From Pseudomonas sp. Irchel s3h17 (lineage in GTDB: Bacteria; Pseudomonadota; Gammaproteobacteria; Pseudomonadales; Pseudomonadaceae): a stretch of 64,000 nt of DNA. Shown in pieces: positions 51,921 through 61,009 of this stretch. The stretch is taken from positions 62,001-126,000 of the forward strand of contig NZ_FYDL01000006.1 of the NCBI RefSeq assembly GCF_900187505.1, read 5' to 3'. The position numbers and the translations under genes were made by a program. The notes under the pieces were generated by a model, which worked only from the letters and a program-made list of their open reading frames with translations, did not search any database and was not told the origin of the DNA. Numbering within the stretch: the stretch's first letter is position 1; each line of letters starts with the position of its first letter.

Positions 51921-53174
51921 ATGGAACAGTCACTCAAACATTTGCGCTTGCCCTTGGCCGCCTTGGCCTTGCTGGTGATGAGCGCCTGCGGCAAGACGCC
52001 GGATTCGGCCGCCGCCATGCCTGCTGCCAAGGTCAGCGTGGCCAAGGTGCTGGAACAACCGGTCAACGAGTGGGACGAGTTCACCGGCCGCCTCGAAGCA
52101 CCGGAAACCGTCGAGATCCGCCCACGGGTCTCGGGCCAGATCGATGAAGTGGCCTTCACCGAAGGCGCGCTGGTGAAACAGGGCGACCTGCTGTTCCAGA
52201 TCGACCCGCGTCCGTTCCAGGCCGAGGTCCGCCGCCTCGAAGCCCTGGTCACCCAGGGCCGTGCCAATGCGACCCGCAGCGAAAACGAAGCCCGCCGTGG
52301 TGAACGCCTGCGCACCAGCAACGCGATTTCCGCGGAACTGGCCGACTCGCGCACCAGCGCCGCCCAGGAAGCACGGGCAGCGGTCGGTGCCGTCCAGGCG
52401 CAACTGGACCTGGCCAAACTGAACCTGAGTTTCACCCGGGTAACCGCGCCGATCAGTGGCCGCGTCAGCCGCGCCGAGATCACCGCCGGCAACCTGGTGA
52501 CCGCCGATGTCACCCCACTCACCAGCGTGGTCTCCACCGACAAGGTCTACGCCTACTTCGACGCCGATGAGCGCGTGTACCTCAAGTACACCCAGCTCGC
52601 CCGCCAGGGCCAGCGCGGTCAAACCACCCCGGTTTACCTGGGCCTGTCCAATGAAGACGGCAACCCGCACCTGGGCCAGATGAACTTCATCGACAACCAG
52701 GTCAACCCCAAGACCGGCACCATCCGTGGCCGCGCGGTGTTCGATAACAGCAAGGGCGAATACACCCCTGGCCTTTACGCGCGCCTGAAACTGGTGGGCA
52801 GTGGCACCTATTCGGCAGTGTTGATCACGGACGAAGCGGTGGGCACGGACCTGGGCAAGAAGTTCGTGCTGGTGATGGACGCCGACAACACATCGGTCTA
52901 CCGCGCCGTTGAGCTGGGGCCGAAGATCGAAGGCTTGCGCATTGTGCGCAGCGGCCTGAACAAGGACGACACGATCATCGTCAAGGGCCTGCAACGGGTG
53001 CGCCCGGGATCGCCGGTGACCCCTGAAGTGGTCCAGATGGCCAGCCAGGAAACCCTCGCGGCCCTTGCACAACAACGCCAGGCGCTTGAAGCCAGCAACC
53101 TGCCCCAAGTCGCGCCCGCCAAGGTTGCGCCGGGCACGGCTGTGAAACTCGCCGCTGCGACTCCACGCGGTTAA
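51921..53174 (+). CDS. mexE: MexE, periplasmic adaptor of the MexEF-OprN efflux pump
   Basis: A 417-residue membrane-fusion lipoprotein. The signal peptide ends LVMSAC (lipobox, Cys23-25). Adaptor motifs are TGRLEAPETVEIRPRVSGQI, LLFQIDPRPFQAEVRRLEAL, ITAGNLVTADVTPL and GTIRGRAVFDNSKGEYTPGL. It resembles P. aeruginosa MexE from MEQSL on. Translation is placed at the ATG at 51921; upstream in-frame ATG at 51846 would precede the lipoprotein signal. First gene of mexEF-oprN. Confidence 0.93.
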   Translation: MEQSLKHLRLPLAALALLVMSACGKTPDSAAAMPAAKVSVAKVLEQPVNEWDEFTGRLEAPETVEIRPRVSGQIDEVAFTEGALVKQGDLLFQIDPRPFQAEVRRLEALVTQGRANATRSENEARRGERLRTSNAISAELADSRTSAAQEARAAVGAVQAQLDLAKLNLSFTRVTAPISGRVSRAEITAGNLVTADVTPLTSVVSTDKVYAYFDADERVYLKYTQLARQGQRGQTTPVYLGLSNEDGNPHLGQMNFIDNQVNPKTGTIRGRAVFDNSKGEYTPGLYARLKLVGSGTYSAVLITDEAVGTDLGKKFVLVMDADNTSVYRAVELGPKIEGLRIVRSGLNKDDTIIVKGLQRVRPGSPVTPEVVQMASQETLAALAQQRQALEASNLPQVAPAKVAPGTAVKLAAATPRG

Positions 53175-53189
53175 GGGATACAGACTCCG

Positions 53190-56100
53190 ATGAATTTTTC
53201 CCAGTTCTTCATTTCACGGCCGATCTTCGCTGCGGTGCTATCGCTGCTGATCCTGATCGCCGGCAGCATCTCGCTGTTCCAACTGCCCATCAGCGAATAC
53301 CCGGAAGTGGTACCACCGACAGTGGTGGTGCGTGCCAACTTCCCGGGGGCCAACCCCAAAGTCATCGGTGAAACCGTCGCCGCGCCCCTGGAGCAGGCCA
53401 TCACCGGCGTCGAGAACATGCTGTACATGTCCTCGCAGTCCACCGCCGACGGCAAGATCACCCTGACCATCACCTTTGCCCTGGGCACCGACCTGGACAA
53501 CGCCCAGGTGCAGGTGCAAAACCGCGTCACGCGCACCGAGCCCAAGCTGCCCGAAGAAGTGACCCGGATCGGCATCACCGTGGACAAGGCCTCGCCCGAC
53601 CTGACCATGGTGGTGCACTTGACCTCGCCCGATAAACGCTACGACATGCTCTACCTGTCCAACTACGCCCTGCTCAACATCAAGGATGAGCTGGCGCGCC
53701 TGGGCGGCGTCGGCGATGTGCAACTGTTCGGCATGGGCGACTACTCGCTGCGGGTGTGGCTGGACCCGAACAAGACCGCTTCGCGCAACCTGACCGCCAC
53801 CGATGTGGTCAATGCCATTCGCGAGCAGAACCGCCAGGTGGCCGCCGGTGCACTGGGTGCGCCACCGGCACCGAATGCCACCGCGTTCCAGCTCTCGGTC
53901 AACACCCAGGGGCGCCTGGTGTCCGAGGAAGAGTTCGAGAACATCATCATTCGTTCCGGCGACAACGGTGAGATCACTCGCCTGAAGGACATTGCCCGCG
54001 TCGAACTGGGCTCCAGCCAGTACGCCTTGCGCTCCCTGCTGAACAACCAGCCGGCGGTGGCGATCCCGATCTTCCAGCGCCCGGGCTCCAACGCCATCGA
54101 GATCTCCAACGAAGTGCGCGGCACGATGGCCGAGCTGAAGAAGAACTTCCCCGAAGGCATGGACTTCAGCATCGTCTATGACCCGACGATCTTCGTGCGC
54201 GGCTCCATCGAGGCAGTGGTGCACACCCTGTTCGAAGCGCTGATCCTGGTGGTGCTGGTGGTGATCCTGTTCCTGCAGACCTGGCGCGCCTCAATCATCC
54301 CGCTGGTGGCGGTGCCGGTATCGCTGATCGGTACCTTCGCCGTGATGCATATGTTCGGCTTCTCGCTCAACGCGCTGTCGCTGTTCGGCCTGGTGCTGGC
54401 CATCGGCATCGTGGTGGACGACGCCATCGTGGTGGTGGAGAACGTCGAGCGCAACATCGGCCTGGGGCTGACCCCGGTGGAAGCGACCAAGCGTGCCATG
54501 CGTGAAGTAACCGGCCCGATCATCGCCACGGCGCTGGTGCTGTGTGCGGTATTCATCCCGGCGGCGTTCATCTCCGGGTTGACCGGTCAGTTCTACAAAC
54601 AGTTTGCCTTGACCATTGCCATCTCGACCGTGATCTCGGCGTTCAACTCGCTGACCCTGTCGCCAGCATTGGCGGCGGTGTTGCTCAAGAGCCATGACGC
54701 GCCGAAAGACCGTTTCTCCAAGGTCCTCGACACGCTCTTCGGCGGCTGGTTGTTCCGTCCGTTCAACCGCTTCTTCGACCGCGCCAGCCATGGCTATGTC
54801 GGCACTGTGACCCGCGTGATCCGCAGCAGCGGTATCGCCCTGCTGCTGTACGCCGGCCTGATGGTGCTGACGTTCTTCGGTTTCTCCAACACGCCGACCG
54901 GTTTCGTGCCGGCCCAGGACAAGCAATACCTGGTGGCGTTCGCCCAACTGCCGGACGCGGCGAGCCTGGACCGTACCGAAGAGGTGATCAAGCGCATGTC
55001 CGACATGGCGCTCAAGCAGCCGGGCGTGGAAAGCGCGGTGGCCTTCCCCGGCCTGTCGATCAACGGCTTCACCAACAGCCCCAACGCCGGCATCGTGTTC
55101 GTCACCCTCAAGCCCTTTGACGAGCGCAAGGACCCGAGCGAATCCGCCGGGGCCATCGCCGGGGCCTTGAACGGCCAGTACGCCGATATCCAGGAAGCCT
55201 ACATGGCGATCTTCCCACCGCCGCCGGTACAGGGCCTGGGCACCATTGGCGGGTTCCGCCTGCAGATCGAAGACCGGGGCAACCTGGGCTATGAAGAGCT
55301 GTACAAGGAAACCATGAACATCATCAACAAGAGCCACAACGTGCCGGAACTGACCGGTTTGTTCACCAGCTACACGGTGAACGTGCCCCAGGTCGATGCC
55401 GCCATCGACCGTGAAAAGGCCAAGACCCACGGCGTGGCCGTCAGCGACATCTTCGACACCCTGCAGATCTACCTGGGGTCGCTGTATGCCAACGACTTCA
55501 ACCGCTTCGGTCGCACCTATCAGGTCAACGTCCAGGCCGAGCAGCAGTTCCGCCTCGAGCCGGACCAGATCGGCCAGCTGAAAGTACGCAACAACAAGGG
55601 CGAGATGATCCCGCTGGCGACCTTCATCAAGGTCAGCGACACCTCGGGTCCCGACCGCGTGATGCACTACAACGGCTTTATCACCGCTGAAATCAACGGA
55701 GCCGCCGCCCCTGGCTACAGCTCGGGCCAGGCGGAGAAAGCCATCGAGAAGCTGCTCAAGGAGGAACTGCCCAACGGCATGACCTACGAATGGACCGACC
55801 TGACCTACCAGCAGATTCTGTCCGGCAACACCGCGTTGTTCGTGTTCCCGCTCTGCGTGCTGCTGGCGTTCCTGGTGCTGGCGGCCCAGTACGAGAGCTG
55901 GAGCCTGCCGCTGGCGGTGATCCTGATCGTGCCGATGACCCTGCTGTCGGCCATTACCGGGGTGATTGTGTCCGGTGGCGACAACAACATCTTCACCCAG
56001 ATCGGCTTGATCGTACTGGTGGGCCTGGCGTGCAAGAACGCGATCCTGATCGTCGAGTTCGCCAAGGACAAGCAAGAAGAAGGCATGGACTCGCTCAGTG

Positions 56101-56369
56101 CGGTGCTGGAAGCCTGCCGCCTGCGTCTGCGGCCGATCCTGATGACCTCGTTCGCCTTCATCATGGGGGTGGTGCCCCTGGTGTTCTCCAGCGGCGCCGG
56201 TGCCGAAATGCGTCACGCCATGGGTGTGGCGGTGTTCTCCGGGATGCTCGGGGTGACCTTCTTCGGGCTGCTGCTGACGCCGGTGTTCTACGTATTGATC
56301 CGCCGTTATGTGGAGCGCAGCGACGCCCGCAAAGCGGCCCGTGCCCTGAAACTGGAGGCGCAACAATGA
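53190..56369 (+). CDS. mexF: MexF, RND inner-membrane efflux transporter
   Basis: A 1059-residue HAE1-type resistance-nodulation-division pump, exporting chloramphenicol, quinolones and trimethoprim in P. aeruginosa. Twelve membrane segments are present. The RND signatures include GIVVDDAIVVVENVERNIGL (the TM4 Asp pair for proton relay), the porter domain Ile/Phe-rich loops, and LIVLVGLACKNAILIVEFAK in TM10 (Lys). The N-terminus MNFSQFFISRPIFAAVLSLL is typical. It follows mexE by 15 bases and overlaps oprN by ATGA. Confidence 0.95.
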   Translation: MNFSQFFISRPIFAAVLSLLILIAGSISLFQLPISEYPEVVPPTVVVRANFPGANPKVIGETVAAPLEQAITGVENMLYMSSQSTADGKITLTITFALGTDLDNAQVQVQNRVTRTEPKLPEEVTRIGITVDKASPDLTMVVHLTSPDKRYDMLYLSNYALLNIKDELARLGGVGDVQLFGMGDYSLRVWLDPNKTASRNLTATDVVNAIREQNRQVAAGALGAPPAPNATAFQLSVNTQGRLVSEEEFENIIIRSGDNGEITRLKDIARVELGSSQYALRSLLNNQPAVAIPIFQRPGSNAIEISNEVRGTMAELKKNFPEGMDFSIVYDPTIFVRGSIEAVVHTLFEALILVVLVVILFLQTWRASIIPLVAVPVSLIGTFAVMHMFGFSLNALSLFGLVLAIGIVVDDAIVVVENVERNIGLGLTPVEATKRAMREVTGPIIATALVLCAVFIPAAFISGLTGQFYKQFALTIAISTVISAFNSLTLSPALAAVLLKSHDAPKDRFSKVLDTLFGGWLFRPFNRFFDRASHGYVGTVTRVIRSSGIALLLYAGLMVLTFFGFSNTPTGFVPAQDKQYLVAFAQLPDAASLDRTEEVIKRMSDMALKQPGVESAVAFPGLSINGFTNSPNAGIVFVTLKPFDERKDPSESAGAIAGALNGQYADIQEAYMAIFPPPPVQGLGTIGGFRLQIEDRGNLGYEELYKETMNIINKSHNVPELTGLFTSYTVNVPQVDAAIDREKAKTHGVAVSDIFDTLQIYLGSLYANDFNRFGRTYQVNVQAEQQFRLEPDQIGQLKVRNNKGEMIPLATFIKVSDTSGPDRVMHYNGFITAEINGAAAPGYSSGQAEKAIEKLLKEELPNGMTYEWTDLTYQQILSGNTALFVFPLCVLLAFLVLAAQYESWSLPLAVILIVPMTLLSAITGVIVSGGDNNIFTQIGLIVLVGLACKNAILIVEFAKDKQEEGMDSLSAVLEACRLRLRPILMTSFAFIMGVVPLVFSSGAGAEMRHAMGVAVFSGMLGVTFFGLLLTPVFYVLIRRYVERSDARKAARALKLEAQQ

Positions 56370-57787
56370 GCCTGAAAGCCTTCCTGCCAAGCCTGCTGGT
56401 GCTGGCCCTGAGTGCCTGCGCCGTCGGCCCGGACTACAAGACCCCGGAGACGGCAGCGGCCAACATCACGTCCGCGACCGTGGGGGCCAACGGCGAGCAG
56501 AACTTCGACCGCGCCCGCTTCGAAGGGATCTGGTGGCAGCAGTTCGAAGACCCGATCCTCAACCAGTTGGTGAACACCTCGCTGCAGGGCAACCGTGAGT
56601 TGCGGGTAGCCTTTGATCGCCTGCGGGCTGCCCGGGCGTTCCGTGATGATGTCAGCAATGACGCCATGCCGGTGGTCACCAGCCGGGTCAGCAGTGACTT
56701 GGCCAAGGGCCAGATTCCCGGCCAGACCACCGACCGGGTCAGCAGCGAACGTTATGACCTGGGCCTGGACATGGCCTGGGAGATCGACCTGTTCGGACGT
56801 ATCCAGCGCAACCTGGAAGCGGCCGACGCCGACACCCAGGTGGCCGCGGCCGACCTGTACCAGCTGCAAGTCACGATGATTGCCGAACTGGTGGACGCCT
56901 ACGGTCAACTGCGTGGCGCGCAATTGCGGGAGAAGATCGCCCTGGCCAACCTGCAGAACCAGCAGGAGTCGCGCAAGATCACCATCAGCCTGCGCGACGC
57001 CGGGGTCGGCGACCAGCTCGACGTGGTTCGCGCCGACGCACGCCTGGCGTCGGTCGAAGCCAGCGTGCCGCAGTTGCAGGAAGTGCAGATTCGTCAGCGC
57101 AACCGCATCGCTACCCTGCTGGGCGAGCGTCCGGACAAGCTCAGCGTCGACTTGAGCCCCGCCAGCTTGCCGGCGATCGCCAAGGCCCTGCCGATCGGTG
57201 ATCCGGGCGAGTTGCTGCAGCGCCGTCCCGACATCCTCAGCGCCGAGCGCAAACTGGCCGCGGCCACGGCCCGGATCGGCGTGGCCAAGGCCGACCTGTT
57301 CCCACGGGTCAGCCTCAGCGGCTTCCTCGGTTTCACCGCAGGACGTGGCTCGCAGATCGGCTCATCCGCTGCCAACGCCTGGGCGCTGGGCCCCAGCATT
57401 ACCTGGGCCGCCTTTGACCTGGGCAGCGTCCGTGCCCGCTTGCGGGCCGCCGATGCCAACGCCGACGGCGCCCTGGCCACCTACGAACAGCAAGTGTTGC
57501 TGGCCCTGGAAGAATCGGAAAACGCCTTCTCCGACTACGGCAAGCGCCAGCAACGCCTGATCTCGCTGATTCGCCAAAGCGAGTCGAGTCGCGCCGCCGC
57601 CGACCTGGCGGAAATTCGCTACCGCGAAGGCACCGCGGACTTCCTGGTGCTGCTCGACGCCCAACGCGAACGCCTGGCGGCCGAAGACTCGCAGGCCCAG
57701 GCCGAAGTCGACCTCTACCGCGGCATCGTCGCCATCTACAAAGCGTTGGGTGGTGGCTGGCAACCCGAAACCGTCGCCAGCAACTAA
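56366..57787 (+). CDS. oprN: OprN, outer-membrane efflux channel
   Basis: A 473-residue TolC-type lipoprotein channel (OMF family) for MexEF. The signal peptide has a lipobox LALSACAVGPDY (typical NodT-family start), followed by ARFEGIWWQQFEDPILNQLV and the repeated OEP helices, with QRRPDILSAERKLAAATARIG. The ATG overlaps the mexF stop (56366-56369) and GGAGG lies eight bases upstream. Last gene of the operon, ending at a terminator. Confidence 0.93.
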   Translation: MSLKAFLPSLLVLALSACAVGPDYKTPETAAANITSATVGANGEQNFDRARFEGIWWQQFEDPILNQLVNTSLQGNRELRVAFDRLRAARAFRDDVSNDAMPVVTSRVSSDLAKGQIPGQTTDRVSSERYDLGLDMAWEIDLFGRIQRNLEAADADTQVAAADLYQLQVTMIAELVDAYGQLRGAQLREKIALANLQNQQESRKITISLRDAGVGDQLDVVRADARLASVEASVPQLQEVQIRQRNRIATLLGERPDKLSVDLSPASLPAIAKALPIGDPGELLQRRPDILSAERKLAAATARIGVAKADLFPRVSLSGFLGFTAGRGSQIGSSAANAWALGPSITWAAFDLGSVRARLRAADANADGALATYEQQVLLALEESENAFSDYGKRQQRLISLIRQSESSRAAADLAEIRYREGTADFLVLLDAQRERLAAEDSQAQAEVDLYRGIVAIYKALGGGWQPETVASN

Positions 57788-57832
57788 GCTTACAAGTGCT
57801 CCTTTGGTTGGCCGCAACCAACCAATTCTTTG

Positions 57833-57865
57833 CCCCGCGCCTCATTCGGTCGCGGGGTTTTTTTT
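57833..57865 (+). terminator. Intrinsic terminator of mexEF-oprN
   Basis: CCCCGCG (57833-57839) pairs with CGCGGGG (57851-57857), followed by eight T. It lies 46 bases past the oprN stop. A smaller hairpin (TTGGTTG/CAACCAA) precedes it. Confidence 0.93.
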
Positions 57866-57927
57866 GCTTCTTCACAGGGCTAAACGGCACATCGCGGAGG
57901 CCGCGATTGCGCATGGACCCTGCCTTT

Positions 57928-58246
57928 GTGGCGAGCGAGCTTGCTCGCGCTGGGCACGTAGTGGCCTTGGCGGGTGATTGCGCTCTTTCAGGCAAGGCGC
58001 GGCGATCTTTTTGGGGTTGCTGCGCAACCCAGCGCGAGCAAGCTCGCTCGCCACGAACAGTAAGTCGCAGCGGCTGCGATTGCGCATGGACACTGCCTTT
58101 GTGGCGAGCGAGCTTGCTCGCGCTGGGCCGGGCTGGCGCTCCAGCACGTAGTGTCCCTGGCCGGGTGATTGCGCTCTTTCAGGCAAGGCCTCGGCGACCT
58201 TTTTGGGGTTGCTGCGCAACCCAGCGCGAGCAAGCTCGCTCGCCAC
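57928..58246. repeat. Two tandem REPINs of a distinct internal type
   Basis: Units 57928-58054 (127 bases) and 58101-58246 (146 bases) start 173 bases apart; flanks GAACAGTAAGTCGCAGCGGC and TGCGCATGGACACTGCCTTT repeat after the second unit, where a truncated third copy begins and then diverges. The REP ends equal those of the other clusters, but the middles (GTGATTGCGCTCTTTCAGGC) differ from those at 37850. Confidence 0.9.
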
Positions 58247-58456
58247 GAACAGTAAGTCGCAGCGGCTGCAATTGCGCATGGACACTGCCTTTGTGGGGGT
58301 CGATGTTGTTTGCCACATCAGTGTGAAGCTGATCACAGCTGTCTTCGTCATAGAGCCCATCGATCACTCCGTCAGCCAAAGCAATTGGACAGGCCAGGCA
58401 CAGGCCACTAGCCTTTATCCGCTACGCCAGCACCTGACCGACTGAAGCCCCCCACC

Positions 58457-59356
58457 ATGATCGTCCGCCCCAAACCCAACCTGATTGGCCTGCTGTTTTC
58501 CCTCAAGGGTTCGATTGCCAAGCGCATTGCCCTGCGCTGCCTGCTGGTGACGCTGCTGGCGTCGGTCATTGTGCTGGTGGAAACCTGGCACCCGGCCTAC
58601 TTCTCCAGGGTCAATGTCACACCTTTCACCCTGCTGGGTTTGTCGCTGTCGATTTTCATGAGTTTCCGCAACAACGCCTGTTACGACCGTTGGTGGGAAG
58701 GTCGCAAGCAGCTGGGGCAGATGATCGTCGAACTGCGCTCGCTGATTCGGCAAACCCAAATGCTCAAGGACGACAGCCAGCGCGAACCGCTGCTCAGAGC
58801 GCTCTGCGGCTTTGCCCATGGCCTGGTCGCCCGCCTGCGACTGGAGGATGAAGCGGCCGCCATCCAGCCCTGGGCGGACACCACCCCGGACCGCCGGCAC
58901 CCGAACCTCACCGACCGCCTGCTGCAACGCATCGGTGCGCGCTGCTTGCAGCTCGCCGAGGATGGACGAATCAGCGAATGGCGCTACACCCAACTGGAAA
59001 ACCGGCTGGTCAGCCTGAGTCAGGTCCAGGCCGCCTGCGAACGGATCAAGTTCACACCGCTGCCGTTCCCCTACACCCTGTTACTGCATCGCACCATTTA
59101 CCTGTTCTGCATCCTGCTGCCGTTCGCCATGGCCGGGCCGCTGGGCTGGCTGACACCGGTGATTACCGCCATCGTCAGCTACACCTTTTTCGGTCTCGAC
59201 GAAATTGGTGACGACCTGGAGGACCCGTTCGGCTTCGATGAAAACGATCTACCCTGCAATGCCATCCTGCGCACCCTGGAACGCGAAGTGCTGGCCGCCC
59301 TGGGCGTTGACGATCTTCCACCGACACTGGCACCGGTCAATTACGTGTTGACCTGA
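58457..59356 (+). CDS. Bestrophin-family ion channel protein
   Basis: A 299-residue membrane protein of the bacterial bestrophin (UPF0187) family, which forms pentameric ion channels. The family sequence SLSIFMSFRNNACYDRWWEG is present, with membrane spans near residues 25-70 and 215-255 and FFGLDEIGDDLEDPFGFDEN near the C-terminus. The ATG at 58457 has no strong Shine-Dalgarno sequence. Physiological ion is unknown. Confidence 0.87.
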   Translation: MIVRPKPNLIGLLFSLKGSIAKRIALRCLLVTLLASVIVLVETWHPAYFSRVNVTPFTLLGLSLSIFMSFRNNACYDRWWEGRKQLGQMIVELRSLIRQTQMLKDDSQREPLLRALCGFAHGLVARLRLEDEAAAIQPWADTTPDRRHPNLTDRLLQRIGARCLQLAEDGRISEWRYTQLENRLVSLSQVQAACERIKFTPLPFPYTLLLHRTIYLFCILLPFAMAGPLGWLTPVITAIVSYTFFGLDEIGDDLEDPFGFDENDLPCNAILRTLEREVLAALGVDDLPPTLAPVNYVLT

Positions 59357-59431
59357 CCCCGGGTTTGACTCACGACGCCAGCTGACCGAAGCTTGCACCC
59401 TTGCACACGTTGTCAGCGCCCGGATTACTGC

Positions 59432-60487
59432 ATGCCCAAGCCTCGCCGCTATTTGATCATCAGCCTGCTTGCCCTGTTTGCCATCACCGTCGCCTGGTTT
59501 TCCCTGCGCAATTCGGCCCCCCAGGTGCCTGAGACCATCAAGCGCGGCTACAGCGAAGCCCTGGAACGGGCGCGCAATGGCAAGCCCGGTGCGGCCCGAG
59601 TGCTTTATCAGCAACTGGCCCGCCCGGACATCTCGGACAAGCGGCGCGTCTGGCTGCATGCCGAACTGCCCAATTACCCGAGCCCTCAGGCGTTGAAGCT
59701 GGCGGATGCGGACTTGCTCAACCCATCGGTAGCGGTCCGCCAGGCCGCAATCAAGAGCATCGTCGGGCTGGTCCCCAGCGGTCAGCGCAGTCTGTTGCTC
59801 GGCCCGTTGCTCGACGACAGCGAGCAAGCCGTGCGTTTTGCTGCCGCCAACGCCTTGCTTGGCCTGTCGCCCGATGACCTGGGGTTATATTTCGGGCCCT
59901 TGCAGCAAGTCATCGATGAATATGAGCAGTCGCTGAAAAACCAGCCCGTCACCGCGCAAAGCCAGTACCAGCTGGCACGCCTGCACCTGCACAACGCCGA
60001 ACTGAAGCAAGCGCAGCAGGCGCTCGATGCCACCTTGCGCCTGGACCCGGGGAATCTGCCGGCACTGGTGCTGCAGATCGACGTGCTGGATAAGCAGGGG
60101 CAAAGCGAAGCGGCCCAGCAGTTACTGGCCAGGCAGCTCAAGGCCCAACCCGATTCGGCTTACCTGCAGCACGCCCTGGGGATGTGGCTGCTGCATCACG
60201 GGCAGAACGAGTTCGCCCTGCTGGGGCTGTCCAGGGCTGTGGAGCTGGAACCCAATAACAAACAATATCGCTACGACCTGGCGACAACCCTGCATGAGGA
60301 GCAGGAGTTGGAGGCGGCGCAAAAACAGCTACAAGAGATCGTTCAGCGCCATCCCGCCGACCGCAAGGCCCGGGTACTGCTGATCAACTACTGGAAGGAA
60401 AGCGGCCAGCTGCAGAATGTCCAGGTATTGCTGGCACAGCTTGAGCAGATGAATCCGGACGACCCCGCCTTGCAGCAAGGCCTGTAA
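59432..60487 (+). CDS. TPR-repeat membrane-anchored protein
   Basis: A 351-residue protein with an N-terminal membrane anchor (LIISLLALFAITVAWFSL, about 8-25), then HEAT-like repeats (about 65-160) and tetratricopeptide repeats (AQSQYQLARLHLHNAELKQA, ALDATLRLDPGNLPALVLQI, LGLSRAVELEPNNKQYRYDL). Such proteins scaffold envelope complexes, but the partner is unknown. The ATG at 59432 is chosen over the 13-residue in-frame extension. Converges on a response-regulator gene. Confidence 0.8.
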   Translation: MPKPRRYLIISLLALFAITVAWFSLRNSAPQVPETIKRGYSEALERARNGKPGAARVLYQQLARPDISDKRRVWLHAELPNYPSPQALKLADADLLNPSVAVRQAAIKSIVGLVPSGQRSLLLGPLLDDSEQAVRFAAANALLGLSPDDLGLYFGPLQQVIDEYEQSLKNQPVTAQSQYQLARLHLHNAELKQAQQALDATLRLDPGNLPALVLQIDVLDKQGQSEAAQQLLARQLKAQPDSAYLQHALGMWLLHHGQNEFALLGLSRAVELEPNNKQYRYDLATTLHEEQELEAAQKQLQEIVQRHPADRKARVLLINYWKESGQLQNVQVLLAQLEQMNPDDPALQQGL

Positions 60488-60509
60488 TCGGCCGAGGTAC
60501 AACGCAGGC

Positions 60510-60539
60510 GGCGGCACTCGATCAGGATCAAGTGCCGCC
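60510..60539. terminator. Bidirectional hairpin between convergent TPR and response-regulator genes
   Basis: GGCGGCACT (60510-60518) pairs perfectly with AGTGCCGCC (60531-60539) around 12 bases. No long T-run on either side, so it is a candidate 3' end for both genes rather than a proven terminator. Confidence 0.55.
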
Positions 60540-60553
60540 ACATGGGGAGTGGT

Positions 60554-60931
60554 TCAGGACAGCATTTCCTGCATCAATTCCTGCAACTCGTCGAGGTCGA
60601 AGGGTTTGGCCAGGATCGGTGCCTTCTGCGCAATGGGACTGCCCGACTCGCGAATTTCCTGCGGATATCCACTGATGAAGATCACCTTCAGCTCCGGTCG
60701 CAGCTTCACCGCGGGCTCGGCGATTTGTACCCCCGAGATGCCACCAGGCAACCGGTAGTCGGTGATCATCATGTCCAGGTGGGGTTTGCTGGCCAGAATC
60801 GCGAAGGCCTCCTCGCCATCCACGGCCTGCAACACCCGATAACCCTCACCCGACAGATACGCGGCGAGCACCATCAGGATCGAAGGATCATCCTCGACAA
60901 TCAGTACGACATCTTGTGCATCTTCACTCAT
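60554..60931 (-). CDS. Single-domain response regulator
   Basis: A 125-residue receiver. The acidic pair is in VVLIVEDDPSILMVLAAYL, the phosphoacceptor Asp in HLDMMITDYRLPGG, Thr/Ser in VIFISGYP, and Lys in ILAKPFDLDEL. There is no output domain. The ATG at 60931 has AAGG six bases upstream. It is the last gene of the two-component cluster on this strand and probably receives phosphate from the kinase at 61010-62191. Confidence 0.88.
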   Translation of the reverse strand: MSEDAQDVVLIVEDDPSILMVLAAYLSGEGYRVLQAVDGEEAFAILASKPHLDMMITDYRLPGGISGVQIAEPAVKLRPELKVIFISGYPQEIRESGSPIAQKAPILAKPFDLDELQELMQEMLS

Positions 60932-61009
60932 GGGAAGCCTTTGTTCGGTCAATAGCTGCTATTACGACCCTGAGGTCATGCATAGGTTGCGTTTTTTTTG
61001 CCCGTCTTG

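Noticed and set aside
54291..56390. 699-residue open frame antisense to mexF
   Set aside because: Same reason: mexF is a clear RND pump, and the shadow frame has no recognisable domain.
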